Assembly (NCBI GenBank): GCA_015680685.1
Contig: MNCI01021482.1
Coordinates: 219,605-283,604 of the forward strand
Origin: Gnetum montanum
Lineage: Eukaryota > Streptophyta > Gnetopsida > Gnetales > Gnetaceae
Length of the DNA stretch: 64,000 nucleotides
Reading direction: 5' to 3'
Each line of letters starts with the position of its first letter. Position 1 is the first letter of the stretch. Below the pieces are notes generated by a model, which was given only the letters and a program-made list of their open reading frames with translations, made no database searches and was not told the DNA's origin. The translations under genes and the position numbers were made by a program. Positions 1 to 12,521 of this stretch are shown here, piece after piece.

Positions 1-1756
1 CGATAAATTAATCCTTTTACAAAAGCCAGAATTCACATAACCTCATCTTCCTCATCTAATGCCACTACTTGGTTCATTTTACATATCTTTCCCTTAAATC
101 TTAGTCATGGGGGATATTTTCATTTTGATTAGACTTTCTAAGCAAGCTTTTACTTTTTTTATTTTACAATATTTTGTTATTTTTAAATTTTTTGTCATCT
201 TTTCATTTACTTTATACCTTATATTTCTTTGAATACTTTCCATTTCTTTAAATTTGAAATTTCCTTATAGTTTTCTATTTTGAATGGGTTATTTTTGTTA
301 TGCTTTATGGATATTTTTACTATTTTTGTAATAAAGCTGTTGAGTACATGTAGGAAACAACTTTAGTTGTGGGAAATTTATTCTATGATATTAGATTATT
401 AAAGAAATAATTATGCACAATAGTGAGATTATGAGATCCATCCCTTCATTTCCATTATTAAGAGATCCTTACAAAGGGAATAATGTGGTCCTTTTCATAT
501 TTAAAACTCAAATTAACCCATGATCATTAGACCTTGAAGAAAGGATAAAGGACAAAGAGGGTTGGATAATATTGCAATATTAAGGGAATTTATTGATTTC
601 TTGTACTTCCATCTTGGGTTCCACTAGTTTTTATACATTTCCACTCATGTTTTTATTATTTTTAGAAAATGTTCTTTTTATACAATTACTTCCTTGTTAC
701 ATCACTAGAAAGGCATGTGACCCATGCCCAAAAATAGTCTTATGGAAAGGATGAAAAAGTAAATAATTAACTAATTTCTAAAGAAATTATTCTTGGGTCA
801 CCACTAGAAATACATATGATCCATGCCTAAAGGTATGCTAGTTTCAATAATTTCATATTCCCTTGGACTAGTTGCATCGTGTGACTAGAAAGACATGTGA
901 TCCATGCCTAAATATACTTCTCTAACCAATGGTCAAGGTCCACAACTTAAATATCAATGATTAATTAATTATTTTCAAGAATTGTATCATATAATTTCTA
1001 GTTTTTACCCAATGAGTGATGTTATTTTCAATGAGATGGCTAGTTAGTATCATGGTGGTAGTGGTGTTTTCAATGTCATGTCATTAATAAGAGGATTGGA
1101 CTTGGTTTGAAATCCCCACATATGGGAATAATGATCATTCTAATCATGCCTAACATGCAAGATTCATTACAATCATGATAAAATATCATAAATCCTAGTT
1201 CTATGATCCTTAATTACTACACCTCACTTCACTAGCATGTTTTAATTATGAATTTGATGATCTTGCATAGCATAGGATAGGACTCCAACTACAAGTTTTA
1301 TATGTGAATTTATGTGAATTGGAATAATGATTTACTTCAAATTTAATTTCTAAGATATGCAAAAGTACTTTAGAAATGGTTATACAAGGACACTAAGGGT
1401 AAGAACCTATTTTAGGAAGCATCTACTTGCATAACTATTGGGGATCATATTCAAGAAATAATTCCATACTATCTGAAATATTATGAGCTATTCCACCTTC
1501 ATACATTATTGCAAGACTCACTTCTCTTTAACTTTTATTGAATTCCAATAAATTCTCATTTTTTTTCCCAATGTTCCTAATTCTACTCCAATTCAACTAT
1601 TAAACAACTAATTTTGATCATTTCTAATCATTCTAATCATAAGGAAGACTCATCCCTTAACCCAACATTTTTTGGGAAGTCTTGAAATCCACAAGACACA
1701 AGAAAATGATAAAATTTTGATTCCTAAACAAGGGAAATTATAAAATGTTTTGCTAG
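1..1756 (+). mobile_element. Element F: 3' noncoding spacer upstream of its third ORF
   Basis: This AT-rich stretch has no usable ORF. It aligns by eye with the spacer that precedes the third ORF in element D: the words around 1098-1175 (GGACTTGG, CAAGATTCATTA) match D near 19430-19500 read on the minus strand. The stretch around 1396-1440 (GTAAGAACC...CTACTTGCAT) matches D near 19170-19210. It is therefore the 3' noncoding part of an old plus-strand Athila-like copy whose gag and pol lie before the window or are lost. No promoter or RNA gene was recognised. Confidence 0.6.
703..912 (+). repeat. Three spaced copies of a CTAGAAAG-CATGTGA-CCATGCC motif
   Basis: A motif of about 30 bases starts at 703, 802 and 883. 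Its consensus is CACTAGAAAGACATGTGA followed by YCCATGCCTAAA. The bases between copies are unrelated, so this is a spaced motif and not a simple tandem array. The same motif occurs four times in element E on the opposite strand. Confidence 0.7.
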
Positions 1757-1850
1757 CAATATTATAGCTGTAATATCACAAGGCCTGAAATATCATAGCT
1801 ATAATGTCACATCTAAAATATAGTGATTATATATGTATGTATGTAACCCT
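1757..1850 (+). promoter_or_regulatory. U3-like module inside element F
   Basis: Repeated ATATTATAGCTGTAATATC and ATATCATAGCTATAATGTC dyads are followed by a TATA stretch (GATTATATATG near 1829). This resembles the start of the LTRs in this window, which carry GATATC-type repeats and then a TATA box. The module sits about 360 bases past a spacer landmark that lies 330 bases from the equivalent module in D and in E. Promoter function is inferred only. Confidence 0.45.
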
Positions 1851-1979
1851 TAACTATCATTTCTACGTTTCATTCAAATGCACATGGAGGTTTTATTAAT
1901 TTTAGAGTCTTGATCATTCCAAAATTCATAACTAGCAATCCAAGAATCTAATTCAAGTGATTCAAACACTTTTGAGCTC

Positions 1980-3467
1980 CCAAAGTTGAGCTCTATATTG
2001 TGGAGAATGTCAGAATACATTTTTCCCAACATTGAGACAAAAACTATTATAAAAACTTATCACATTTATCCCACTAGGCACCTAAATAGAATTTTTACTT
2101 ATGAAATAAGAAGAATTGATGTTGTGAGAGGAAAATATCTAGAAAAAAATGTTCATATTCTTTTCTTAGAGTTTGAAAGAATATTTTAGGAGCATGAATT
2201 AGGAAAAAATGCATTGTCATTTTGTTGCCTAATTCACAAACTGTACAAGTAAGCTTGAGTCATACAACATACAAATGACACTACTAGAAGGGCTTAAAAT
2301 TCATCTTACATAGAAATGATCAAACATATCACTACAAGGAAAGACCATATAGAAACTCCATCAAGTATGGAAGTAGCATAAACCAACACTTTAGTAGCTA
2401 TAGTAACTTCAATACCAGCAAGGATAATTCTTGCCAATAGGAACTATTAGGACTAGCACTCATGTTCCTATAGTATAACCTAGGATGTACTAACTATAGC
2501 AATTATAAGAAGCTATGTGCGAAAGAGCTGGAAACTTTCAACATATGTCCAAAGAAATAATGGATAAACCTAAATTCTCTATGGATCCTAAAACTGTACA
2601 ATTTTTATTCAATGTTACAAGGAATAACAAGATCACTTAAATCTATAGAAATGATGTTATGTTTCAAGTTATTTTTGCATAAGGTAATGGAGCTACAATC
2701 CCTATCATACCTCATGAATGTCAAGGAGCTTCTACAAAAGAGATTACTAAGCATGTAAGTGTGGCTCTAAATGTTCCTAGAGCATCCATTCCTGATTTTA
2801 CTAGGATGCAAGATGTTTAGGTATCTATAAGTGTTAGAGAAGAAGAAGAAACTATGTAAGCAAAGTAACATATGATGCTCTAAACAGACTAGAACAAATA
2901 AACCAAATGATTCAAGATTTTTTGGAAATACCTAAAAATGTCATAATACTGTAATCTAATCTTATTTTAACTAAGGGGAAGCTAGTACTTATGGAAACTC
3001 AACTTCAACATATATAGTTGAAGGTACAAGGATTGAACATGAAATAATCCAACTTCACACCTAGCTTCAAGATCTAATGAGGTTTGTTGCTCCAAAGATG
3101 TTTGGTTAATTCTAAATTGTTGAAATCAACTACCTAAAGGCCAGGCAACATCAAATTGATATTAAGAGGGAGAAAACTCATGGGATGCATTTGTAGTAGA
3201 TGACAAATAACATGGATTATAAAATATCATCATCATTTTGGAGGAAGAAAATAAGAACTTCGTAGTAGAAAACCAAAGGTTGACACAACTAGCAAAAGAA
3301 AAAGAGTAACTATAAACTCAACTAAGTTACCTTCATGAATAATTTGTAAAAGAAAATATAGATATAAAACAGTTAGCAAGGGAAAATGAGAACCTCTTAA
3401 TTGAAAAAGTTATAACATTATAACAAATATTTACAATACAAATTAAAACCTAGAAAAATGAGGCTAC
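1980..3467 (+). pseudogene. Element F third ORF, first part (degenerate)
   Basis: Remnant of the third ORF found in D and E, on the plus strand. The piece at 1986-2189 contains KTYHIYPTRHLNRIFTYE, matching NTYHIFPMKELNRISMYA of element D; this pattern resembles the putative plant-transposon domain often annotated in plant retroelements. Positions 3235-3466 match the Lys/Glu/Asn-rich coiled-coil region of D (for example ENENLL against ENRTLL). Many stops are present and about 900 bases seem deleted between the U3-like module and this homology. Element E inserted after 3467; the ORF resumes at 25692. Confidence 0.6.
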
Positions 3468-4345
3468 TGATGAGCACCAAGAGTTCCCAACACCTAACTA
3501 TATAAATCACAAGTGTACACAAGCAATTAAATTCTAATCCATGATTAGAATAATACTATTATAATAGCTTTTTGATAATGAGTCTATGATTATTGTCTTT
3601 TTATTAGAGTTAGTGAAGCATACGTGTATGGTTTAACTCATGATAAGGTATATGACCAGTTAATGTTGACTAGCTTGAAAAGTGCTAAAATGAAACATAA
3701 TGAAATGCATGTAAATTCTATTCACTAATAAATAATGGAAATGAAATGCTAATCTAGCCTAATGATGATAAGCACCCATTCTTGGTATTCTATACACACC
3801 CTAGGCTAGTATAACCACTACTAGGATTACCAAGAAACTTTACTACTAAGTAAATCAAGTAAAGCTACCACTAGGTTACTAGATGATTATACGTTAGTGC
3901 TCAAAACTAGTCATATTTCTTTTGTCAATACTAATGAATATGGGAAGAGTAAATGACATAATAAATGTAAACAATAATGAAAAAGTTAATTTCATAGAAA
4001 TATAAATCAATCTAAGTAAAATATTGTAATGATAAAAAATAACCTTGATCTTTATTGTCAAATATGCAATACATCCAAATACACTCCACTCAAATAAATA
4101 TTCCATACAATTGTTAGTCACCACAGTATAAGCATTCACAACTAACTCTAAAACTATAAAAATAAACTATAGTTACTTGGTGAACCAAGTGATGAGTTTG
4201 ACATGGTGGTGGCTCATATTTATAGACATGACATTAGCCCACTACATGCTATGTAGGACATTGTAACATGAGCTATGATATCATATCTATGACATCATAG
4301 ATATGATATGATATTATAATTATTAATGAAAAAATTAATATATCA
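3468..4345 (-). repeat. Element E 3' LTR
   Basis: Starts TGATGAGCACC on the plus strand and ends ...ATATATCA next to TATCCCCAT. It matches 24862-25686 throughout, for example around the GTGTATGGTTTAACTCATG, TCTTTATTGTCA and CATATTTATA stretches. ATATC-type repeats lie at about 4270-4345. Confidence 0.85.
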
Positions 4346-4354
4346 TATCCCCAT
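4346..4354 (-). promoter_or_regulatory. Polypurine tract of element E
   Basis: TATCCCCAT on the plus strand reads ATGGGGATA on the minus strand, directly next to the 3' LTR. The same form (RTGGGGNTA) precedes the 3' LTRs of A, C, D and F. Confidence 0.6.
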
Positions 4355-4399
4355 AACTAACTAGAAACATGTTCTCGAGTTAAGACAAAATGAGGATAC

Positions 4400-6716
4400 A
4401 ATTGTTACTAAAATTATGGAGTCTTATGATCTTAATTCCATACAACATTCAACATACAAATAACAAAAATTGACTAACTTTGAGTGTCACATCTTGGGTT
4501 TACTGGGTTACAAACCATCATGCAAAGCATGATTGACAACATTAACATTCATAAATAAACACAAAATAAAGCTTAATGTAGTATTCAAAAAATTTCAATG
4601 TAGGCCTTCATGTAGTTCCAAATGATAATGGATCTTACTACATTAGTGATTCTTAGGGTTTATTTTCTAGTATGATGAGATTTTTCAGTTGAAACTAATT
4701 TAGCAATGCATTCAACTTATTTTCCTCTATCCTAGGGTCATTAGCTATCCATGTTAATTTTAAAATATTTTCTAAAGTAGGTACTTCCCAATGAGATAAT
4801 AAGTGGGGAAAAAGTTTATTAGTTTTTATGTGCCATGCTATGAACTATCTATGGTTAACTTCAAACACTTTGACAAGTTTTTGTAGATCTTTATAGTCAC
4901 TCATTATTTTAGCCAAATTTTCCACAACATCCTTTTAATCATGGTAACTAGTGTTAACAACCTCAAGTTCAAAGTTTGCAATGTACAATTTTTTTTGTGC
5001 ATCCTTTTTATTCAATAACTTCTTTTCATATAATGAATACATAGTGGATAATTTTTGCTCCAATTCTATCTTAGGTCTTCCAACTCCATTTATTCTTTTA
5101 GTTCTTCTATCTATGTATCTTTAACTTTCAATCCTTCCTAGTGGACTAATGTAAGACTATCAAAAATAAGTTGCTAGTTAGGTAGCTACTATATGGTCAT
5201 GTTGATCTTAGCCTTTATCATTAGGATTTTCTTTTCATTGATTTCTCATGTTTCTTTAATTTTTTATTTAATTTCTCATGTTTCTTAGCCTCATTTTCTC
5301 ATGTGCTAATTTTAATAGCATATTTTTGGTAAATCACTTGTATTTCTTCCATTGATAGGATTTTGTTTTCTTAAGCTAATTGTTTTATCTCTAGGTTGAC
5401 ATAGAAAAATTTCTATCTAAGCTACTTGAGACTTTTCTCTAATATACTTTTCTTTTTCTGCATTTTTCAACATTTTATTTTCTACAGTAAGTTTTTTCNN
5501 NNNNNNNNNNNNNNNNNNNNNNNNNNNNNNNNNNNNNNNNNNNNNNNNNNNNNNNNNNNNNNNNNNNNNNNNNNNCTTTTTCCTTATCCTTCCTAGATGT
5601 TCCTCCAATTATTTGGGCATCTTTGGCTCCTAAAAGATCAATGGGTGGTACAACTGGAATATTAAAGGATTCTTTGCTATGATTTGTAATTACTTCTTCT
5701 ACTCCTTGTTCACCTTTGTGCTACATAAGCATCATAGTAGCCCCTTCTCCTAATTCCAACATTACATGAAATGATGCAACATCACCAAAAAGTTGTTATG
5801 CAAACTTCTTATAAGGCTTGCAAGAAGATTTGACCACTTTCTAGTCTTGCTGATAATACATATTTGCTCATATTTTCCTCAACTTTATATATGCTTGATA
5901 TTTTCCTACTTCTCCAAATCACAATTTTAGCAATTTTTTGCAAAGAACTCAAAAAAATATTATAATCTCTTTGCTCTATTAATAGTATTAATGAACTAGG
6001 TCCTACTTGCTCTATGCTTATGACTGGTATGCTTATTGCTAGCATTAATGCTACTGTTGATGGATTTTCCACTTGATCTTTCTTTGGTGGTACTGGCTTA
6101 GACATCGCTATATAAGATGCATTCTAACCTTTCTAAGTACATTATTAATGTCCTTTAAGATGTTAACGTACATACATAACTTCTTTATTAAATAGGAGAA
6201 TGGAAGTATTAACGTCCTTAACTTCTTCTCTTTAAATATGCTCTAAATCTCTAGAAAGAATAGGTAAGCCATGTTTACTTGAAATTTGCCTTTATAATTA
6301 CACATCCCCTAATAGCATATGTAAATATCCTATTTAGTCTTTTGGTAGAAGAAATATGATATCTACCAATCTTAAAATAGATTTTCTATATAGTGGATAA
6401 TACATTGTACTTCTTGTCTATTGTTTCATATGCCCTTTATAACCAAAGAATTCTTACATCTATATTAGATCTTATAGAAATCTAGGTAATATAAGCTTCG
6501 ACATTTGGAAGATTTAATGCCTTTGCAATTACTTCTACTTAGTATGGCACTATGACATCTTCAATCTTGACTATAACATCATCTTATTTATTATGCCAAA
6601 ACTAATATGTTTTCTCTAGGTACTAATCACCATTTTTAGAGAGTGTGGGCAAAAATGGTAATGCCTACAATTTTTCTATAATTTTTGTAGAAGTTTTTTC
6701 ACATTTTAACTATTAA
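4400..6716 (-). pseudogene. Element E third ORF, C-terminal part (degenerate)
   Basis: The minus strand matches the third ORF of D. At 6480-6620 it has the equivalent of the D words ILKVLNLPNVG and YQFWHNK. At 5600-5800 it matches D 16860-17050, a central segment of small, Ser/Thr/Pro-rich character. At 4690-5480 it is the Lys/Glu-rich coiled-coil region. Open pieces are short (5809-6105 is the longest) and stops are frequent. The N gap at 5499-5575 lies inside it. The 5' part of this ORF is at 10652-10964, displaced by an insertion. Function is unknown. Confidence 0.6.
5499..5575. other. Assembly gap (77 N)
   Basis: A run of N inside the third ORF of element E. Flanks are pyrimidine-rich (GTTTTTTC and CTTTTTCC). 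Confidence 0.99.
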
Positions 6717-9700
6717 TGGAGTAGGCCTTATGCTAGCTAAGCTAAAGTAGAAAAATTACAGATGGCTATTGATTCTACTATACCTCTATATAAGAAAGGG
6801 ACTCTATTTCAAAATAATTTAGGGCTTTGAATTAAAAGAATAAAAAGCTTAGGCCCTAATCATGATTTTAAGTTTCAATATTTTAAAGCCAATATTTGGT
6901 AAGAGCTATAGTATGAATGAAGCTACAAAAACTAAGCTCGAAAGTGATGTTAAGAGCCCATGGATAGGAAGAACGCAAAAATAATTTTCAAGTTTTTATA
7001 GCATATCAAAGCTCATGGAACAACAAAGGACATGGATCATTGGATTTATTTCTTTGAGCAATTTCTCCATGACTTTCAAAAAATTGATATACTGATGATA
7101 AGATTGAGCTAAAATTTATTACAATGAATGTGCATGCAAAAAACAAGCCTTGTGTAGAGATAATTTTTTGGGGAAGTTTCAACAAAGAATGCTTAGAAAA
7201 TTTAAATCTTTGTGATCAAATTTCTTTTTGGAATAAATGGTTTTAAAGTCAAGTAAAAAATTTTGAGATATCCTACTCTATTGATTATATAAGCTCATAG
7301 AATTTTCAAATAATTTGAAGAGCTAAGATTTCAAATTAAAATCAGCACCATGCAAAATAATTGAGCTAGCCATCAGAGATAAAGCTTACATGAGTTAAAT
7401 TAGCTCAAACTTGCACTCTATTGGATAAGTTAAGATTGTCAAAATGGAATCGTAGAGCCTAAGGATTAGTTTCATATTAATAGGAATTAGAACAAATAGT
7501 TAAGCACTAAGGAAAACCCTCATTTTAAGAAAAAAAACTCAAGTTGAATCCAAAAAGGATTTGCTAAAGTATGTTTATACATCAGCTCATATAGGAGAAA
7601 ATTGGTTCTACAAAGAGCATGGAAAATGACTCTACCAAATTAGCTCTACTAAGGTAGGAAGGTCACAAGGTTGAAAAATGGATTTATTTGAGAATACACC
7701 TAATGGCTCTATCACATTAGCTTTAGCTTATGGTACAAGATTTGTAGTGTTAAAAAGGCAGTTCTACAAAATGGCTATACAAGAAAAGCCCTTTTTGGTT
7801 CTACCACAATAGCTTCATTAACGTGGCAAGGACTTGTAAAGCTTAAAAAGTATTTTTGTAAAATTAGACCCACCATGTTAGCTCATAGAAGAAGTACATA
7901 GAGCTTTAGAGTGGTTCTATAAAGAAGCTCTACCACATAAGCTATGAAGCCCTACTTCATAGAACCAACATCCATTTCTACAAAGAGAGAAAAAATCGGT
8001 TCTATAAGCCATGTCATCATTTTCCATGTCAGCTTGTAAAACTAGTTCATAAGGAAAAATTCAATTCAATGAAAAGGTTTTATTTTAGCTTTGTCACATG
8101 AGCATCTACTACGTAAGCTTGAAAGAGACAACGTCTTTCATAGAGCTAAAATTCTACTCTATAAGTAAGCTCAGAAATGGCTCTACCACATTAGCTCATA
8201 ATGGAAGCTCAAATAACCAAAAAATGGCTCTACAAAATAGTTCTTCCACATCAAATCATTGTGTGATGCTAGATTCATAGAGTTAAAAGGTAGTTCTATT
8301 AAGAAGCTTTGCCATATAAGCTCCCCAATTAGCATCTGTTTGTGAAACTGGAATATGGATCTACTAAGTAAAGCAAAAGCAATTCTACAAGCCATGTTAG
8401 CATTGAAAAGTCAAATATTTTGAAGAGTTAGAAAAGTCAACATTATTAAGATGGACAAGTTTGTGAGGTCAAAAAATGATTTTATGAACCAATACAAAAT
8501 TAATTCTGCCACATTAGCTCATAAGCCAGTTCATGAAGTTACAAAGTTTCTCACATCACGTTAGCTCCTTTATAGATCAGATTCATAGAGCAAAAAAGTA
8601 GTTCTATGAATAAGCTTTGAAAATGGTTCTATGAGCCATGTAAGGTAAGTGGATCTACCTCACCACATCAGCATTTTCCATGATAGTTTTTTAAAAGAAC
8701 AAATTTGTAGAACCAAAAAATTGCTCTACAAAATGGTTCTATGAGCCATCAGCTCTACCAATAAAGCTTATTTTCAACTCCATCACATTAGCATCTATCA
8801 CATCAACAACCATCATCTCAACTCTTCTAGATATGAAATTCATAAAACTAAAAAGCAGCTCTATAAACAAGATTAAAAATGATTCTACCATGTCAACACT
8901 AAGGAGCCTATAAAAGCTATAAAGTCACATCATCATATCTACTCCTTTGTAAAGCAAATTTGTAGAGCCAAAAATAGTTCTACAAATAAGCTCTAGAGGT
9001 AGTTCTACAAGCCACATTAGAGCTCATCCTAGACCCACACAAGGTTATATTTTATGCATAAGTGTGTCAAATTTTTAATCCAACTCAACAAGTTTAAAAA
9101 GCATAGAAAGGATTTTATAAAGAAGCTATGGAGAAAAGCCCAAGAAACACTCTACCATGTCAACAATTCCTAGAACCAAGACTTAGCTCTACAAGCAAGT
9201 TCAAAAATGGTTCTCTGAGTTGACGTTAGCACTAAGGCTATACTAAAATAGAAGCTATATTGATAAACAGAGCCAAGAGATGAAACAAAGCTAAGGGTAG
9301 TGTAGAGCCACTCTCAAAGCATAAAGCTGTCATTGAAGCTCAAAGCAAAATAAGACCTATTTGGTGAATGGTTAGAAAGATATGGGAGTTATTTGATTTA
9401 GCTAGAACCATTACATCAAAACAAATATGATTATTTGGATATGTGATAATAGTTATTAAATTAATGAATGAAATTGGTAAGAAGAAGCTAGAATCAAAAT
9501 AAGTTTAAGCTAGCACAAGAGCTTCTTCAAAAAAAATAACAAATTTCTTAATTGAATCAATTTTGGAAGAAACAAGCACTAAAGAAGTTTAATGGCTCTA
9601 AATCAAATATAATGAATCAAGCTATTAAGGCTCTCTTAAATTACAATAGTTATCCATTGAGGTTGAGGAGAATTTATTAATAGAGCAATTATCCAACAAC

Positions 9701-10651
9701 CTATAATTATATGAGAAGATGATGAGACAATTGTGGCTTTAAACTCTTCTAATGATTGCAACTACCAAAGGTTGCTATATAAAGCTAGTGGTAGAATATC
9801 AGCATCTAGGGGGAATCAGATAATCGAACTAAAAGCAAAGCTAAAAGAGAATTCTTGTACATGATGTTCTAAGTTCAAATTTGATTGAGCCCATTTACAT
9901 CTATTCTATGAGTTATTTTCATCTTCCTTGATTTATCATTGTTACTTAGCTAGTAGTCAAGATCATAGTGTGTCTAACTGTCTTTCTTGGAAGTGCTTAA
10001 TTACTTGTTTGAGCCAAGGGTTAGCAATTTTTGGGATTATTAACTAACATGGAAAAATTTATTTTCCAAAGTGTTTACTCATGTCAATAGTAGCTCATCT
10101 TAATGATTAATATTTTATGCAATTATACTACTATACTTTTCAAAATTCATTGACTCTTAATCTATTTTCAGTTTTCTTGTGGAATTTTCTCTCTAGGAAA
10201 AATTAGTAATAGATTAGTTGAATTGTACTTAAGCATTTGATTAAAGAACTATTAGTTCAGGAAACCCATGATCAAGATTGCATAGGCTAAGTAGCTTTGA
10301 TATAGCAGGAATTTATTTTCTTGTAGAATAGAGTAAAAGGAGGTTGAGTCATTTTTTAAAAGTGCATTTAGTTTCTTAACTATGAAAACTCAATATTGTG
10401 AAATGTAGAACTTATGTTAACCCAAAACACATAGTTTCTCTATAGCCACTAAGTTTATTTAGAGGTATCTGAGCCTTGGTATTTCTAGAGACCAATAAAC
10501 ACCTAAACTTAAGATTTGAAAGAACTCTCATCATTGTGATTTTCATCACAAGGAAGAGATCAATATTGGTGTTAAATATAGTTTTTCAAACCATTAGTTT
10601 CTTATCACTGAGAAAGCACAAGGAAATAGTAATAGTCCAAAGTAGTCACCA
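6717..10651. mobile_element. Unidentified 3.9-kb insertion in E's third ORF, possibly a long solo LTR
   Basis: Homology to D's third ORF stops near 10652 and resumes near 6716, so about 3.9 kb is extra here. The candidate ends are TGG (6717) and CCA (10649-10651), with weakly matching flanks ATTAA and AATAA. It has no coding capacity. Positions 7300-9250 are a degenerate repeat field of the words AGCTC, TTCTAC, ATGGTTCTA and CCACATTAGCTCATA. TATATAAG occurs at 6787 and TATATAAA at 9777, followed by about 870 bases free of the repeat words. This layout would suit one long plus-strand solo LTR with a repeat-filled U3. That reading is inference; boundaries are uncertain by tens of bases. Confidence 0.45.
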
Positions 10652-10964
10652 ATAAGGAGCAAATTCCATAAATGGACCAAAATTTAATTTCACAATAACT
10701 ATGGACATTATGGACTCATCACTAATAATCCTCACATAGTCCCCTAAAAGTATGATTTCTTGGCCTAGTTCTAGAGCTAGTCGAGGTTTCATAGCTTTTA
10801 CCTACACAGATTGCGATGTTTGAAATGTTGGCTAATACATTGAAAATGATTATTCTTCTTATTCTTCAGCAAGAGATTGATCTCCTCCTCTTCCTTTGCC
10901 TTTTCCTCTCAGTATTTTCTGGTTGAGATGATCCTCTAGCTTCAAAACTTCTCTTTAAAGGCAT
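10652..10964 (-). pseudogene. Element E third ORF, N-terminal part
   Basis: Begins with ATG at 10964 (minus strand), giving MPLKRSFEARGSSQ and then an Arg/Lys-rich run. This matches the start of D's ORF (MAPKRGQKGEPSQ). Further along, IVIVKLNFGPFMEF matches IMIVKLNVGPFTEF of D. The homology then breaks at the 3.9-kb insertion and continues at 6716 downwards. The short basic start followed by a globular domain is seen in both copies. Function is unknown. Confidence 0.6.
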
Positions 10965-11579
10965 TTTCAATTATTAGTAAGGTTATAACACCTAAAATGT
11001 TTGGAAAATTCTTACTTGTTTATGACTTTTTTTGTATTTTTGATTTCGATCAAAAATTTAAAGAGTAATCAATTTGATTTTTAATTATGATGGTAGTGTT
11101 TGTAATTTTATTAATTTGCAAAAAGTCACAATTTTGAAATCAACTAAAATTAAAAAATATTCACATAATCAATTATCCAAACAATTTGCCCCAATTCGTT
11201 AATTAGAAAGTATTAGAATAGTGTTTAAAATATGCATAATGTTCCTAAGAGACATAGATTTTATTTTAATAGCACTAATGAAATCATATGTCCTAAAATT
11301 AGTGTATCTTTGAAATTTATTTAAAAATTATGTGATATGTAACATCTTTGATATTATTATCTTTCCTTCTTAATCAAACTATCCCAACATTAGCTAAAAT
11401 CTTTCCAAATTTACATAAGTGTTCCCCCACAATAGAAAAATTTACTCTGAGAGTGTAAGAATTTGAGAATGACTTAAATCAAGTGTATGATATGAAAGAT
11501 ATGGCTGAAAATGACATGAACTCACTAGGTGTTTGGAAGAAAATAATGAAAATTTTTCAATGGTTGCATTATATTTATA

Positions 11580-11690
11580 GAAGTATATATTATATACATC
11601 ATATCTACAGTATCATAAATACAATATAGCATATGCCTTTGATGCTTTGATATTGTATCTATGATATAGGTGTCATATCTACAATATCAC
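11580..11690 (-). promoter_or_regulatory. U3-like module upstream of E's third ORF
   Basis: On the minus strand, dyad-like GATATTGTAGATATGACACC, CTATATCATAGATACAATATC and TGATACTGTAGATATGATG are followed by TATATAATATATA and TATAAATA. It lies 620 bases before the ORF start and 330 bases after a spacer landmark shared with D and F. It resembles the first 100 bases of the LTRs. Promoter role inferred. Confidence 0.5.
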
Positions 11691-11699
11691 CTTAGAAAG

Positions 11700-12480
11700 T
11701 TCAAAATTTTTACTTAATTTCTAATAAAAATGATAAATTTGGATGCCTTGAGGATTCTAATGTTGTCTAGAGGGTGTCTAACCAAAAAATGATTCTCATA
11801 GAAAGACTAATTACATCTAAAAGGTGAAAAATGATAGAGACTTAGATTATTGGGTAAGGTGAAGTATAGAAGACCAATGATTATTGTTGATGGAAATGGT
11901 CAAGCATATTGATTGTTGAAGGTTTTAGTAATGATGGAAGAGGTGAAATAGTAGCTAGGAATGAGCAAGATAATGGGGAATTGGTTGTTAATTATGAGAC
12001 ACAAAATTAATACAAGTGTATTATCCCCAAAGCAAGCTTCTACCCTTAATACCTTTATATAATCACTCCTACAAATGTTCACAAATACTTAAGGAATGGA
12101 ATGTGAATCATACCTATCTTCCAATGCAAACTTGTTAGAATTGCCTCAGCAAGAAAATAATACTATACTATATAGAATCATCATATTGTAATTATATATA
12201 CCACTAAGATGGAATGATGAAAGAATGGATTCGAGAAAATGGAACATGATGTATCCTATCATATTCATAATGAATATTGTGTTTCAAGCATAGTTAATAA
12301 GATCATTATACGTTATCGTCTAGGTTATTAACCAAGCTCATACCACTTACTAGTAACATTGCATTGTGTCATCCTAGATTATTGATCATGAGACCAACCA
12401 AAACCATATGATGATACAATTACTCACATGAAAATCTTAGGAAGTAGAAAATACAATTAATTAATTACAAAATTTTTATG
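11700..12480 (-). other. Element E spacer between pol remnant and third ORF
   Basis: Noncoding. The CCCCAAAGCAAGCTTCTACC words near 12020-12050 match D near 19180-19210 and the A words near 46715-46730 (GCTTTGGGGAGGAC, other strand). This is therefore a conserved 3' spacer of the element group. No ORF of note. Confidence 0.5.
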
Positions 12481-12521
12481 TTTTTAGATATCTTGGTCAT
12501 TGGTTAGAGTGGTTTCTTCAA

